A stretch of 64,000 nucleotides of DNA, from assembly GCF_001898805.1 (NCBI RefSeq), contig NZ_MKVJ01000001.1, forward strand, positions 209,095 through 273,094. Direction: 5' to 3'. The DNA is from Leifsonia sp. 71-9. Lineage in GTDB: Bacteria; Actinomycetota; Actinomycetes; Actinomycetales; Microbacteriaceae. The translations under genes and the position numbers were made by a program. Shown in pieces: positions 9,064 to 17,086 of the stretch (positions are counted from its first letter, which is position 1; each line of letters begins with the position of its first letter). The notes under the pieces are model-generated. The model worked only from the letters and a program-made list of their open reading frames with translations, did no database searches and had not been told where the DNA came from.

Positions 9064-9971
9064 TTGTCGACCTCCGTGCGGTACTCGACCTCGTCGTGGG
9101 TGAGCTCGAGGTAGGCCTCCTCGAGCGAGGCGCTCAGCGGGGTGAGCTCGTGCAGCACGATGCCCGTGCGCGCGGCGGCCTCGCCGACCTGGGCGGCCGT
9201 GAGGCCGGAGACCTCGATGAGCTGGGCCTCCACACCGGTGACGGTGACGTCGGCGGAGGAGATCGCACGGGCGAGCTCCTCGGCCTGCGGCGTGCGCACG
9301 CGCACGGCGTTCCTGGCCGCTCCGGCGAGGATCTGGTCGACGGGAGCATCGGCCAGGATGCGTCCGCGGCCGAGCACGATGATGTGGTCCGCGGTCTGCG
9401 CCATCTCGCTCATCAGGTGGGACGAGAGGAACACGGTGCGTCCCTGCGAGGCGAGGTGCCGGGCGAACTGGCGCACCCACAGCACGCCCTCGGGGTCGAG
9501 GCCGTTGACGGGCTCGTCCAGGATGAGGGTGGCCGGGTCTCCCAGCATCGCGGCGGCGATCCCGAGCCGCTGGCCCATGCCGAGCGAGAAGCCGCCGACG
9601 CGCTTGCTGGCGACGGAGTCGAGCCCGGTGAGCCCGATCACCTCGTGCACGCGGCTCTTCGGGATGCCGTGGGTCGCCGCCATGGCGAGCAGGTGCCCGT
9701 ACGCGGTGCGGCCGGTGTGCACGGCCTTCGCGTCGAGCAGCGCGCCCACCTCGGTGAGCGGCGAGCGCAGGTCGGCGTAGCGCTTTCCATTGACGATCGC
9801 GCCGCCGGACGTCGGGCGGTCGAGACCCATGATCATGCGCATGGTCGTCGACTTGCCGGCGCCGTTCGGGCCGAGGAAGCCGGTGACCTTGCCGGGCTGG
9901 ACGGTCGCGGTGATGCCGTCGACGGCCGTCTTGGGGCCGAACCTCTTGGTGAGGCGGTCGAGTTGAATCAT
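9060..9971 (-). CDS. ABC transporter ATP-binding protein
   Basis: ATPase partner of the adjacent permease, 303 residues. Walker A is GPNGAGKS at 34-41, the signature is GFSLGMGQRLG, and Walker B is ATLILDEPVNGLDPEG. The C-terminal ~80 residues form the extension common to drug/bacitracin-type exporters. The ATG at 9971 starts the conserved MIQLDRLTKRF; a longer upstream reading is rejected. TACGTT at 9978-9983 lies 6 nt before the ATG, which suggests a leaderless transcript for the whole four-gene unit. Confidence 0.95.
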   Translation of the reverse strand: MIQLDRLTKRFGPKTAVDGITATVQPGKVTGFLGPNGAGKSTTMRMIMGLDRPTSGGAIVNGKRYADLRSPLTEVGALLDAKAVHTGRTAYGHLLAMAATHGIPKSRVHEVIGLTGLDSVASKRVGGFSLGMGQRLGIAAAMLGDPATLILDEPVNGLDPEGVLWVRQFARHLASQGRTVFLSSHLMSEMAQTADHIIVLGRGRILADAPVDQILAGAARNAVRVRTPQAEELARAISSADVTVTGVEAQLIEVSGLTAAQVGEAAARTGIVLHELTPLSASLEEAYLELTHDEVEYRTEVDK

Positions 9972-9977
9972 GGTTCC

Positions 9978-9983
9978 AACGTA
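9978..9983 (-). promoter_or_regulatory. Putative -10 box, leaderless start of ABC/two-component unit
   Basis: On the minus strand TACGTT is followed by exactly 6 nt and the ATG of the ABC ATPase. This is the spacing at which transcription would begin at the start codon. There is no Shine-Dalgarno sequence, and no clear -35 is visible. Confidence 0.4.
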
Positions 9984-10067
9984 GAGGGAGGGGCCCCCGT
10001 CCGCCATCGGCCCGTGGTACCAGGCCGGGTCGGACGAGGGTCCCCTCCTCGACGTCGTTCGGTGCGA

Positions 10068-12614
10068 TTACGCCTGCGCGTCACGCTCCTGCGCGGCGAG
10101 CGCGCGCTCGACGCCGGCCAGGTTCTCCACGACGAGGCGGCGCAGCGCGGCCGGCTCGGGGTTCGCGTCGAGCCAGGCGCGGGTCGCGTCGCGCAGGGCG
10201 GCGTTCGCCAGCGGCGCCGGGTACATGCCCGCCACCAGGTACTCCGCGATCTTGTAGGAGCGCGAGGCCCAGACGTCCTGGAGCGCGGCGAAGTACGGCG
10301 CCACGAAGCCCTCGAGCACCGCGGTGTCGGCGGCGCGCTGGAAGCCGATGCCGGTGAAGCGCACGATCGTGTTCGGGAGGTCGTCCGAGCCGAACACCGA
10401 GTCCCACGCCGCCTGCTTGCCCGCAGCGGTGGGGATGCTCGCGCGGGCCTGCGCGGCGAACTGGCCGCCGTTGGCGGTGTTGTCCGCCTCCAGGGCCGCG
10501 TCGATCTCCGCCGTGCCGGCCTTGCCGCCCGCGACGAGGGCGATCAGCAGTTCCCACGCGAGGTCGGTGTCGACGGTCAGGCCGTCGAGCGACTGCGAGC
10601 CGTCGCGCAGCGCGGCGATCTCGGCGAGGTGCTCGTCGGTCGACGCGTAGGCCGCGAAGAACTTGACGAACTGGAACTGGGCGTCGCTGCCGGCCTCGGC
10701 CTGCTTCGCGAGCTCCCACAGCGCGGTCGCGACCGCCTGCATCGTCTCCTTCTGGCGCTCCGGGGCGACGTAGCTGCCGGCGGCGAGGCCGAGCTGGTTC
10801 AGCGTCGTGCGGAGGGTGGTCGACTCCGTCTCGGAGGCGATGTTGCCGAGCACCAGGCGCACGTAGTCGCTGGCGCTGCTCTCGGCGTCGCGGGTCGCAT
10901 CCCACGCCGCGCCCCAGACGAGCGAGCGGGCGAGCGGGCTCTCGATCTCGCCGAGGTGCTCGATGGCGACGGCGAGCGACGCGTCGTCGAGGCGGATCTT
11001 GGCGTAGGCGAGGTCGTCGTCGTTGAGGAGCACGAGGGCCGGGCGCGCGCGGCCGACCAGCTCGGCGACCTCGGTGCGCTCCCCGTCCACGTCCAGCTCG
11101 ATGCGGTGGTCGCGCACGAGGGCGCCGTCGCGCAGCTCGTAGAAGCCGATCGCGAGGCGGTGCGGCCGGATGGTCGGGTAGTCGGCCGCGGCCGTCTGCA
11201 GCACCGCGAAGGACGTGATGACACCGTCGGCGTCGACCTCGATCTCGGGGCGCAGCGTGTTCACGCCCGCCGTCTCGAGCCACTTGGCGGACCAGTCGGT
11301 CAGGTCGCGGCCGCTGGTGGCCTCCAGCTCGACCAGGAGGTCGCGGAGCTCGGTGTTGCCGTGCGCGTGCTTCTTGAAGTACTCCGAGACGCCGGCGAGG
11401 AAGTCGTCCTGGCCGACCCACGCCACGAGCTGCTTGAGCACCGAGGCGCCCTTCGCGTACGTGATGCCGTCGAAGTTGACCTGCACGTCCTCCAGGTCGT
11501 TGATGGTCGCGACGATCGGGTGGGTCGAGGGCAGCTGGTCCTGCTTGTACGCCCAGCTCTTCTCCATGGCGGCGAAGGTGGTCCACGCCTCGTGCCACTC
11601 GGTGGCCTCGGCGGTGGCGAGCGTGGAGGCGTACTCGGCGAACGACTCGTTCAGCCAGAGGTCGTTCCACCACTTCATCGTGACGAGGTCGCCGAACCAC
11701 ATGTGGGCGAGCTCGTGCAGGATGGTGACGACCCGGCGCTCCTTGATGGCGTCGGTGACCTTGGAGCGGAAGACGTAGGTCTCCGTGAAGGTCACGGCTC
11801 CCGCGTTCTCCATCGCGCCGGCGTTGAACTCCGGCACGAACAGCTGGTCGTACTTCTCGAACGGGTACGGGACGTCGAAGCGCTCCTCGTAGAACGCGAA
11901 GCCCTCGCGGGTCTTCTCGAAGATGTAGTCGGCGTCGAGGAAGCCGGCCAGGCTCTTGCGCGCGTACACGCCGAGCGGGATGGTGCGGCCGTCGCTGCTC
12001 GTCAGCTCGCTGTGGACCGACTCGTACGGGCCGGCGATGAGCGCCGTGATGTAGGAGGAGATGACGGAGGTGGGCGCGAAGGTCCACGTCTTCTTCCCGT
12101 CGCCGGCCGCGACGGGCTCGGGCGTCGGGGAGTTGCTCACCACGGCCCAGTGCTCGGGCGCGGTGACGGTGAAGGCGAACGTCGCCTTCAGGTCGGGCTG
12201 CTCGAAGACCGCGAACATGCGGCGCGAGTCGGGCACCTCGAACTGGCTGTAGAGGTACACCTCGCCGTCGACCGGGTCGACGAAGCGGTGCAGGCCCTCG
12301 CCCGAGTTCGTATAGATCGCGTCGGCGTCGACCGTCAGCTCGTTCTCGGCCTGCAGGCCGTCGAGCCGGATGCGCACGCCGTCGGCGACCTGCGCCGGGT
12401 CGAGCTCGACGCCGTTGAGCACGACCGAGTGGACCGTGCGGGTGATCGCGTCGATGAACGTCGACGCGCCCTCGGTCGCGGAGAAGCGCACGGTCGTCGT
12501 GCTGCGGAAGGTCTCCGGGCCGGTCGTCAGGTCGAGGACGACGTCATAGGCGTGGGTGCGGACGAGCGACGCGCGCTCCTGTGCTTCGATGCGGGTGAGG
12601 TTTTCTCCGGGCAA
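10068..12614 (-). CDS. pepN: Aminopeptidase N (M1 family)
   Basis: Zinc aminopeptidase that trims N-terminal residues from peptides in the cytoplasm. In 848 residues the M1 features are complete: exopeptidase motif GAMEN at 266-270, zinc ligands H300 and H304 in HELAH, and the third ligand E323 in WLNESFAEYAS. The C-terminal ~400 residues are the helical ERAP1-like domain. The start is TTG at 12614 because AAGGAG lies 6 nt upstream and the family begins with PGENLTR; a GTG/ATG further upstream would overlap rpiB control DNA. An inverted repeat GTGGA-N5-TCCAC (12642-12656) sits in the leader. Confidence 0.96.
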   Translation of the reverse strand: MPGENLTRIEAQERASLVRTHAYDVVLDLTTGPETFRSTTTVRFSATEGASTFIDAITRTVHSVVLNGVELDPAQVADGVRIRLDGLQAENELTVDADAIYTNSGEGLHRFVDPVDGEVYLYSQFEVPDSRRMFAVFEQPDLKATFAFTVTAPEHWAVVSNSPTPEPVAAGDGKKTWTFAPTSVISSYITALIAGPYESVHSELTSSDGRTIPLGVYARKSLAGFLDADYIFEKTREGFAFYEERFDVPYPFEKYDQLFVPEFNAGAMENAGAVTFTETYVFRSKVTDAIKERRVVTILHELAHMWFGDLVTMKWWNDLWLNESFAEYASTLATAEATEWHEAWTTFAAMEKSWAYKQDQLPSTHPIVATINDLEDVQVNFDGITYAKGASVLKQLVAWVGQDDFLAGVSEYFKKHAHGNTELRDLLVELEATSGRDLTDWSAKWLETAGVNTLRPEIEVDADGVITSFAVLQTAAADYPTIRPHRLAIGFYELRDGALVRDHRIELDVDGERTEVAELVGRARPALVLLNDDDLAYAKIRLDDASLAVAIEHLGEIESPLARSLVWGAAWDATRDAESSASDYVRLVLGNIASETESTTLRTTLNQLGLAAGSYVAPERQKETMQAVATALWELAKQAEAGSDAQFQFVKFFAAYASTDEHLAEIAALRDGSQSLDGLTVDTDLAWELLIALVAGGKAGTAEIDAALEADNTANGGQFAAQARASIPTAAGKQAAWDSVFGSDDLPNTIVRFTGIGFQRAADTAVLEGFVAPYFAALQDVWASRSYKIAEYLVAGMYPAPLANAALRDATRAWLDANPEPAALRRLVVENLAGVERALAAQERDAQA

Positions 12615-12701
12615 CGGTGACTCCTTGAAGACGAGATTCGCGTGGATCGTGTCCACCCGATCCACCTTAGTGACCCGTGCGCCCGGGTCGGTGGGCTTCC
12701 C

Positions 12702-12707
12702 TAGACT
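12702..12707 (+). promoter_or_regulatory. Putative -10 box of leaderless rpiB transcript
   Basis: TAGACT is followed by 6 nt (TGCTCC) and the rpiB ATG, with no ribosome-binding site. The divergent pepN promoter probably uses TAAGGT (minus strand, 12669-12664). Confidence 0.45.
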
Positions 12708-12713
12708 TGCTCC

Positions 12714-13202
12714 ATGCGCATCCACATCGCCACCGACCACGCCGGCCTCGACTTCAGCAGGCACCTCCAGGAGCACCTCGCGGCGGCGGGGCACGAGGTC
12801 GTGGACCACGGACCGGTCGAGTACGACCCGATCGACGACTACCCGGCGTTCTGCATCAACGCGGCCAAGGCGGTCGTGCGCGACCAGCAGGCCGGCGTGC
12901 AGGCGCTCGGCGTGGTCTTCGGCGGCTCGGGCAACGGAGAGCAGATCGCGGCCAACAAGGTGCTCGGCGTCCGCGCCGCCCTGGTCTGGAACGAGAGCAC
13001 CGCGCAGCTCGCGCGGCAGCACAACGACGCCAACGTGATCTCGATCGGCGCCCGCCAGCACACCGTCGAGGAGGCCACGCGCTTCATCGACGTCTTCATC
13101 GCCGAGCCGTTCTCGCTCGAGGAGCGGCACGTGCGCCGCATCGCCCAGCTCGCCGAGTTCGAGGCCACCGGCGACATCGCGGGCCGGAACGTGGACCGCT
13201 GA
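12714..13202 (+). CDS. rpiB: Ribose-5-phosphate isomerase B
   Basis: Interconverts ribose-5-phosphate and ribulose-5-phosphate in the pentose phosphate pathway. The 162 residues start MRIHIATDHAG and contain the phosphate-binding GGSGNGEQIAANK. The Cys found in enterobacterial RpiB is replaced by this GSGNGE form with a catalytic Glu, as in mycobacterial RpiB. A later block LARQHNDANVISIGAR is conserved. The stop overlaps the next ATG by one base (TGATG), so rpiB is cotranscribed with the glycosylase gene. Confidence 0.96.
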   Translation: MRIHIATDHAGLDFSRHLQEHLAAAGHEVVDHGPVEYDPIDDYPAFCINAAKAVVRDQQAGVQALGVVFGGSGNGEQIAANKVLGVRAALVWNESTAQLARQHNDANVISIGARQHTVEEATRFIDVFIAEPFSLEERHVRRIAQLAEFEATGDIAGRNVDR

Positions 13203-14194
13203 TGCCCGAGGGCCACTCCGTCCACCGCATCGCGCGGCAGTTCGCGACGAACTTCGTCGGCCACCGGGTGACGGTGTCGTCGCCGCAGGGCCGGTTCGCC
13301 GAGGGCGCCGCGCGGATCGACGGTCAGGTCATGACGGCGGCCAAGGCCGTCGGCAAGCAGATGTTCCTGGAGTTCGAGAACGGGCTCTGGCTGCGCATCC
13401 ACCTGGGCATCTACGGCGCGTGGGACTTCGCGGGCGAGATCAGCGTCGACCCGACCATCGCCTCCGCCAACGGCCGGATGGGGCAGACGAACCAGCGCGG
13501 CACCGACGCCGACGCGGCCCGGGTGTTCGACGACGCGGGGGAGAACTCCCTCCACTCGATCGGCGCGCCGCGGCGCACGCGGCTGCGCATGGCCGAGTCC
13601 GAGAAGCTCGAGGCCGAGATCACCAGCTTCCCGCCCGAGCCCGTCGGGCAGGTGCGCGTGCGCCTGCTGACCGACACGGCCGTCGCCGACTTGCGGGGCC
13701 CCACCGCGTGCGAGGTGCTCGACCCGGCCGAGGTGGATGCGGTGATCGCCAAGCTCGGGCCCGACCCGATGCTCGACGACGGCCCCGAGGCCGAGGAGCG
13801 GTTCGTGTCGACCGTCCGCCGCAAGCCCACGGCCATCGCCCTGCTGCTGATGGACCAGAGCGTCGTGAGCGGCATCGGCAACGTCTACCGCGCCGAGCTG
13901 CTCTTCCGCGCCCGGCAGAACCCGCACACGCCGGGCAAGCAGGTCCCGGAGGACACCGTTCGCGAGCTCTGGCACGACTGGGTCAAGCTGCTGCGCATCG
14001 GCGTCGCGACCGGTCAGATGATGACGATGGACGATCTCGACGACGAGTCGTACCGCAAAGCGATGGCGAGCCGGGACGACCGGCACTGGGTCTACAAGCG
14101 CGAGGGCCTGCCCTGCCGCGTCTGCGGGACCCACATCGTGATGGAGGAGCTGGGCGGCCGCAAGCTGTACTGGTGCCCGAAGGATCAGGCCTAG
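13202..14194 (+). CDS. Fpg/Nei-family DNA glycosylase
   Basis: Base-excision repair enzyme that removes oxidised bases and nicks the abasic site. Pro2 and Glu3 of MPEGHSVHRIA are the catalytic pair. The helix-two-turn-helix segment contains MDQSVVSGIGNVYRAELLFRA. The C-terminal zinc finger has C305-x2-C308 and C325, but the usual fourth ligand is Asp328 (WCPKDQA). The family normally has C-x2-C-x16-C-x2-C. Whether Asp ligates zinc or the finger is weakened cannot be told from sequence. The length (330) is longer than classic Fpg (~270), matching the actinobacterial Nei2-like group. It sits directly after rpiB. Confidence 0.92.
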   Translation: MPEGHSVHRIARQFATNFVGHRVTVSSPQGRFAEGAARIDGQVMTAAKAVGKQMFLEFENGLWLRIHLGIYGAWDFAGEISVDPTIASANGRMGQTNQRGTDADAARVFDDAGENSLHSIGAPRRTRLRMAESEKLEAEITSFPPEPVGQVRVRLLTDTAVADLRGPTACEVLDPAEVDAVIAKLGPDPMLDDGPEAEERFVSTVRRKPTAIALLLMDQSVVSGIGNVYRAELLFRARQNPHTPGKQVPEDTVRELWHDWVKLLRIGVATGQMMTMDDLDDESYRKAMASRDDRHWVYKREGLPCRVCGTHIVMEELGGRKLYWCPKDQA

Positions 14195-14202
14195 GAGGCG
14201 GC

Positions 14203-14841
14203 ATGCGCCAGAACCCGAGTTTCACCCTCACCGACGCGGAGGAGCTCAAGCGGCTCGTCCGCGAGAACCCGTGGGCGACCTTCGTCAGCCACACCGACGC
14301 CGGCCTGGTCGCGTCGCACTACCCGGTCATCCTCGACGACACCCGGGAGGAGATCAGCCTCCTGAGCCACGTCGGCCGACCCGACGAGCAGCTGCACGAG
14401 CTGGGGGAGCACGAGCTGATGATCATCGTCCAGGGCCCGCACGGCTACATCTCCTCGAGCTGGTACGACGACAAGCCGGCCGTCCCGACCTGGAACTTCA
14501 TCTCGGCCCACTTCTCGGGGGTGCCCGAGATCCTGAGCGACGAGGAGAACCTCGAGGTGCTCGCCCGGCTGGTCGACCACTTCGAGCGCGAGCTGCCCGA
14601 GCCGCGGCAGATGGCCGGCACGGAGGCCGATTCCGCCTACGCGCAGCGCATCTCCTCGGGGACCGTCGGCCTTCGGCTGACGCCCACGCGGATCAGCGCC
14701 AAGCAGAAGATGAGCCAGAACCGGCCCGACCACATCGTCGACCGCATCCTCCTGGAGCTCGCGGGCGACGGCCCGTACGCCAGCGACGGGCTGCTGCGCG
14801 AGATGACGATCGTGCACGACCGCCGCCGCGCCGCTCGATGA
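14203..14841 (+). CDS. FMN-binding PaiB-like negative regulator
   Basis: A 212-residue protein of the PaiB/FMN-binding split-barrel family. In Bacillus PaiB was described as a negative regulator of sporulation and degradative enzymes, but in most genomes the biochemical role is unknown. Conserved elements here are NPWATFVSH, ASHYPVIL, HGYISSSWY and VPTWNFISAHFSG, then a C-terminal KQKMSQNRP segment. GGAGG lies 5 nt before the ATG. It follows the glycosylase after 8 bp and overlaps the amidohydrolase start by 4 bp. Confidence 0.88.
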   Translation: MRQNPSFTLTDAEELKRLVRENPWATFVSHTDAGLVASHYPVILDDTREEISLLSHVGRPDEQLHELGEHELMIIVQGPHGYISSSWYDDKPAVPTWNFISAHFSGVPEILSDEENLEVLARLVDHFERELPEPRQMAGTEADSAYAQRISSGTVGLRLTPTRISAKQKMSQNRPDHIVDRILLELAGDGPYASDGLLREMTIVHDRRRAAR

Positions 14842-16292
14842 GCCTCCTGCTGACCGGGGCCCGCATCCCCGGCTCGGACGGCGTGGTGGATGTGCGCATC
14901 GCGGACGGTCGTATCGACGCCGTCGACCTCGCTGGACGCCTCGATGCGGCCGGTGCTGAGCAGCTCGACCTCGACGGCCGGTGGCTGGTCCCCGGGCTCT
15001 GGGATCAGCACGTGCACTTCACGCAGTGGGCGCAGACCGCACGCCGCCTCGACGTGTCCCGGGCCGCCTCGGCCGCGGAGGCGGCCGACCTGGTGCGGCG
15101 GCGCGTGTCCGCCGGAGGTCAGGACGGGGACGACCTCCTCGTCGGCTTCGGCTTCCACGACGCGCTCTGGCCCGACCTCCCGACCCGGGAGCTGCTGGAT
15201 GCGGCTGCGGGGGAGCGGCCGGTCGTCCTGATCGCCGGAGACCTGCACTGCTCGTGGCTGAACACGGCGGCCGCGCGTCATCTCGGCCTGGAGTCGGACG
15301 ACGCGGTGCTGCGCGAGGACGCGAGCTTCGCCGTCTCCAGCGCGCTCACGACGGCCGACGACGCGACGATGGACCGTTGGGCGGCCGATGCCGCCACCGT
15401 CGCGGCGAGCCGGGGCGTCGTCGGCATCGTCGACCTGGAGTACGGCTGGAACGTGGAGACGTGGCAGCGCCGGCTCTCCGCCGCCGAGCCGCGGCTCCGC
15501 GTCGAATTCGGGATCTACGGCGACCATCTGGACCGCGCGGCGGCTCTCGGTCTGCACACCGGTCGGACGATCGACGGGACGAGCGGCCTCCTGACGGCCG
15601 GACCGTTCAAGGTCATCTCGGACGGCTCGCTCAACACCCGCTCCGCCCTGTGCAGCCACGCCTACCCCGACGGCGGGCACGGCGTCGCGAATCTGGACGA
15701 GCGCGAGCTCGTCGCCGCGATGCGCTTCGCCGTCGACCACGGGATCGAGCCGGCCGTGCACGCCATCGGCGACGAGGCGAACCGTCGCGCGCTGGACGCG
15801 TTCGAGCGCGTCGGCGCCGGCGGTCGCATCGAGCACGCGCAGCTGGTCGATCCGGCCGACGTTCCCCGGTTCGCCCGCCTGGGCGTCACGGCGAGCGTGC
15901 AGCCCGAGCACGCCATGGACGACCGGGATGTCGCCGACCGGCTGTGGGAGGGGCGGACCGACCGCGCGTTCCCGCTCGCGGACTTCCTGCGGCACGGCGT
16001 GCGGCTCGCGTTCGGCTCCGATGCTCCGGTCGCGCCGCTCGACCCGTGGATCGCGATCGCGGCGGCCGTGAACCGGTCGCGGGAGGGGCGCGAGCCCTGG
16101 CATCCCGAGCAGCGCATCCCGTTCTCCGCTGCGCTGGAGGCGTCGGCGCGCAGCCGTATCGCCGCCGGAGAGCCGGCCGACCTCGCGGTTCTCGACCTCG
16201 ACCCCGCCGCGGCGACGGACGAGGAGCTCCGCGCCCTTCCGGTTGCGGCGACGCTCCTGGCCGGCCATTTCACGCACGACACGCTGCGGTAG
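14838..16292 (+). CDS. Amidohydrolase (YtcJ-like metal-dependent hydrolase)
   Basis: Metal-dependent hydrolase of the amidohydrolase superfamily, 484 residues. The metal-binding HVH is at residues 58-60 after LVPGLWDQ. Later ligands are in HAIGDEANRRALDAFE, RIEHAQ and FGSDAPVAPLDP. This is the pattern of the YtcJ/COG1574 group, whose substrates (N-substituted amides or formamides) are mostly unknown. The ATG overlaps the previous stop by 4 bp, so it is the last gene of the rpiB-glycosylase-paiB unit. The hairpin at 16316 ends the transcript. Confidence 0.9.
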   Translation: MSLLLTGARIPGSDGVVDVRIADGRIDAVDLAGRLDAAGAEQLDLDGRWLVPGLWDQHVHFTQWAQTARRLDVSRAASAAEAADLVRRRVSAGGQDGDDLLVGFGFHDALWPDLPTRELLDAAAGERPVVLIAGDLHCSWLNTAAARHLGLESDDAVLREDASFAVSSALTTADDATMDRWAADAATVAASRGVVGIVDLEYGWNVETWQRRLSAAEPRLRVEFGIYGDHLDRAAALGLHTGRTIDGTSGLLTAGPFKVISDGSLNTRSALCSHAYPDGGHGVANLDERELVAAMRFAVDHGIEPAVHAIGDEANRRALDAFERVGAGGRIEHAQLVDPADVPRFARLGVTASVQPEHAMDDRDVADRLWEGRTDRAFPLADFLRHGVRLAFGSDAPVAPLDPWIAIAAAVNRSREGREPWHPEQRIPFSAALEASARSRIAAGEPADLAVLDLDPAAATDEELRALPVAATLLAGHFTHDTLR

Positions 16293-16315
16293 CCGCGTCT
16301 CTGGCCGGTGACGGC

Positions 16316-16350
16316 GAAGGGCCGCCCTCCGGAGCGGAGGACGGCCCTTC
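16316..16350. terminator. Bidirectional intrinsic terminator
   Basis: GAAGGGCCG...CGGCCCTTC forms a 16-bp stem with one mismatch and a 3-nt loop between the converging amidohydrolase and dps genes. There is no long T run, as is common in high-GC actinobacteria. Confidence 0.8.
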
Positions 16351-16377
16351 AGGCGCGTTCGTGGCGCGGTGACGTGC

Positions 16378-16860
16378 TTATTCGCTGATGTGCGCGAACA
16401 GGAACCAGCGGTCCTTGTCGAGGCCGCGGGCGATCTCGATGGCGACGTCCTGGCTGGTCTGGTCGAGCTCGTCGAGCTCCTTCACCGCGGTGTTGACGGC
16501 CGCGAGGGCGGCGTCGATCTGCGCGATGACCTCGGCGATGGTCTGGTTGGAGGGGCGGAAGCCCGCGGTCAGCTCCGGGGTGGTGGTCTTCGCGGCGACC
16601 GTGCCGAGGCGGCCGTCGACCGGGAGCCCCAGGGCGACGATGCGCTCGGCGGCCAGGTCGGCCCACTCCTGCGCGTGGTCGACGATCGTGTCGAGCAGTT
16701 CGTGCACGCCGATGAAGTTGGCGCCGCGCACGTGCCAGTGCGCCTGCTTTCCGTTGACGACGAGCGCGGTGAGGTCGATGACCACCGGGCTCAGGAACTG
16801 GGCGACTCCGGCGGCGACGTCCGGGTTGGAAACACTCTGGCTTGCGGCGATGTCCGTCAT
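16378..16860 (-). CDS. dps: Dps family DNA-binding ferritin-like protein
   Basis: Forms a dodecamer that oxidises and stores iron and protects DNA under starvation or oxidative stress. The 160 residues carry the ferroxidase pattern at the subunit interface: KQAHWHVRGANFIGVHELLD and then DHAQEWADLAAERI. The N-terminus (first ~20 residues) is short and has few Lys, so DNA binding may be weak. The ATG at 16860 is preceded by AAAGGA. A likely promoter (TAGCGT, minus 16896-16891) lies next to direct repeats listed separately, so it is probably stress or iron regulated. Confidence 0.95.
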   Translation of the reverse strand: MTDIAASQSVSNPDVAAGVAQFLSPVVIDLTALVVNGKQAHWHVRGANFIGVHELLDTIVDHAQEWADLAAERIVALGLPVDGRLGTVAAKTTTPELTAGFRPSNQTIAEVIAQIDAALAAVNTAVKELDELDQTSQDVAIEIARGLDKDRWFLFAHISE

Positions 16861-16890
16861 TGTTTGGCGTCCTTTCTCGTGCCTGCTTCA

Positions 16891-16950
16891 ACGCTACTCA
16901 GCCCCCGGAATTCCGCAACGAAGCTGAGCCTGCGCTAACTAAGCTGAGGC
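16891..16950 (-). promoter_or_regulatory. dps promoter with 20-bp-phased direct repeats
   Basis: On the minus strand TTGCGG (16918-16913), a 16-nt spacer and TAGCGT (16896-16891) form a reasonable promoter. Immediately upstream the plus strand carries AAGCTGAGCC (16921) and AAGCTGAGGC (16941). They start exactly 20 bp apart, which is two helical turns and the same face of the DNA. This suggests paired binding of an activator or repressor. They do not match the DtxR/IdeR iron box well. Confidence 0.4.
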
Positions 16951-16988
16951 TCGCCTGGGTGGCGCCCGAACGTCGACCGGCGGGCCGT

Positions 16989-17006
16989 GCGGGGGATAAC
17001 CCCCGC
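16989..17006. repeat. Perfect GC palindrome upstream of histidine kinase gene
   Basis: GCGGGGG-ATAA-CCCCCGC is a perfect 7-bp inverted repeat with a 4-nt loop in the dps-kinase gap. It could be an operator or a leader hairpin. No function is assigned. The rest of the 226-bp gap shows the dps promoter region only. Confidence 0.35.
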
Positions 17007-17086
17007 CGGGATCCGCCTGCCACCCGCATACCGACGTGAAGCCGCCGACGGGAGGCTGGAGTCATCGTCCCCGACTGGAGAAACCC

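Noticed and set aside
9096-12620. 1174-codon plus-strand frame opposite the ABC ATPase and pepN
   Set aside because: Shadow of high-GC minus-strand genes with no ribosome-binding site or recognisable domain.
16921-16950. dps repeats as a DtxR/IdeR iron box
   Set aside because: Too many mismatches to the inverted TTAGGTTAG-type consensus; they are direct, not inverted, repeats.
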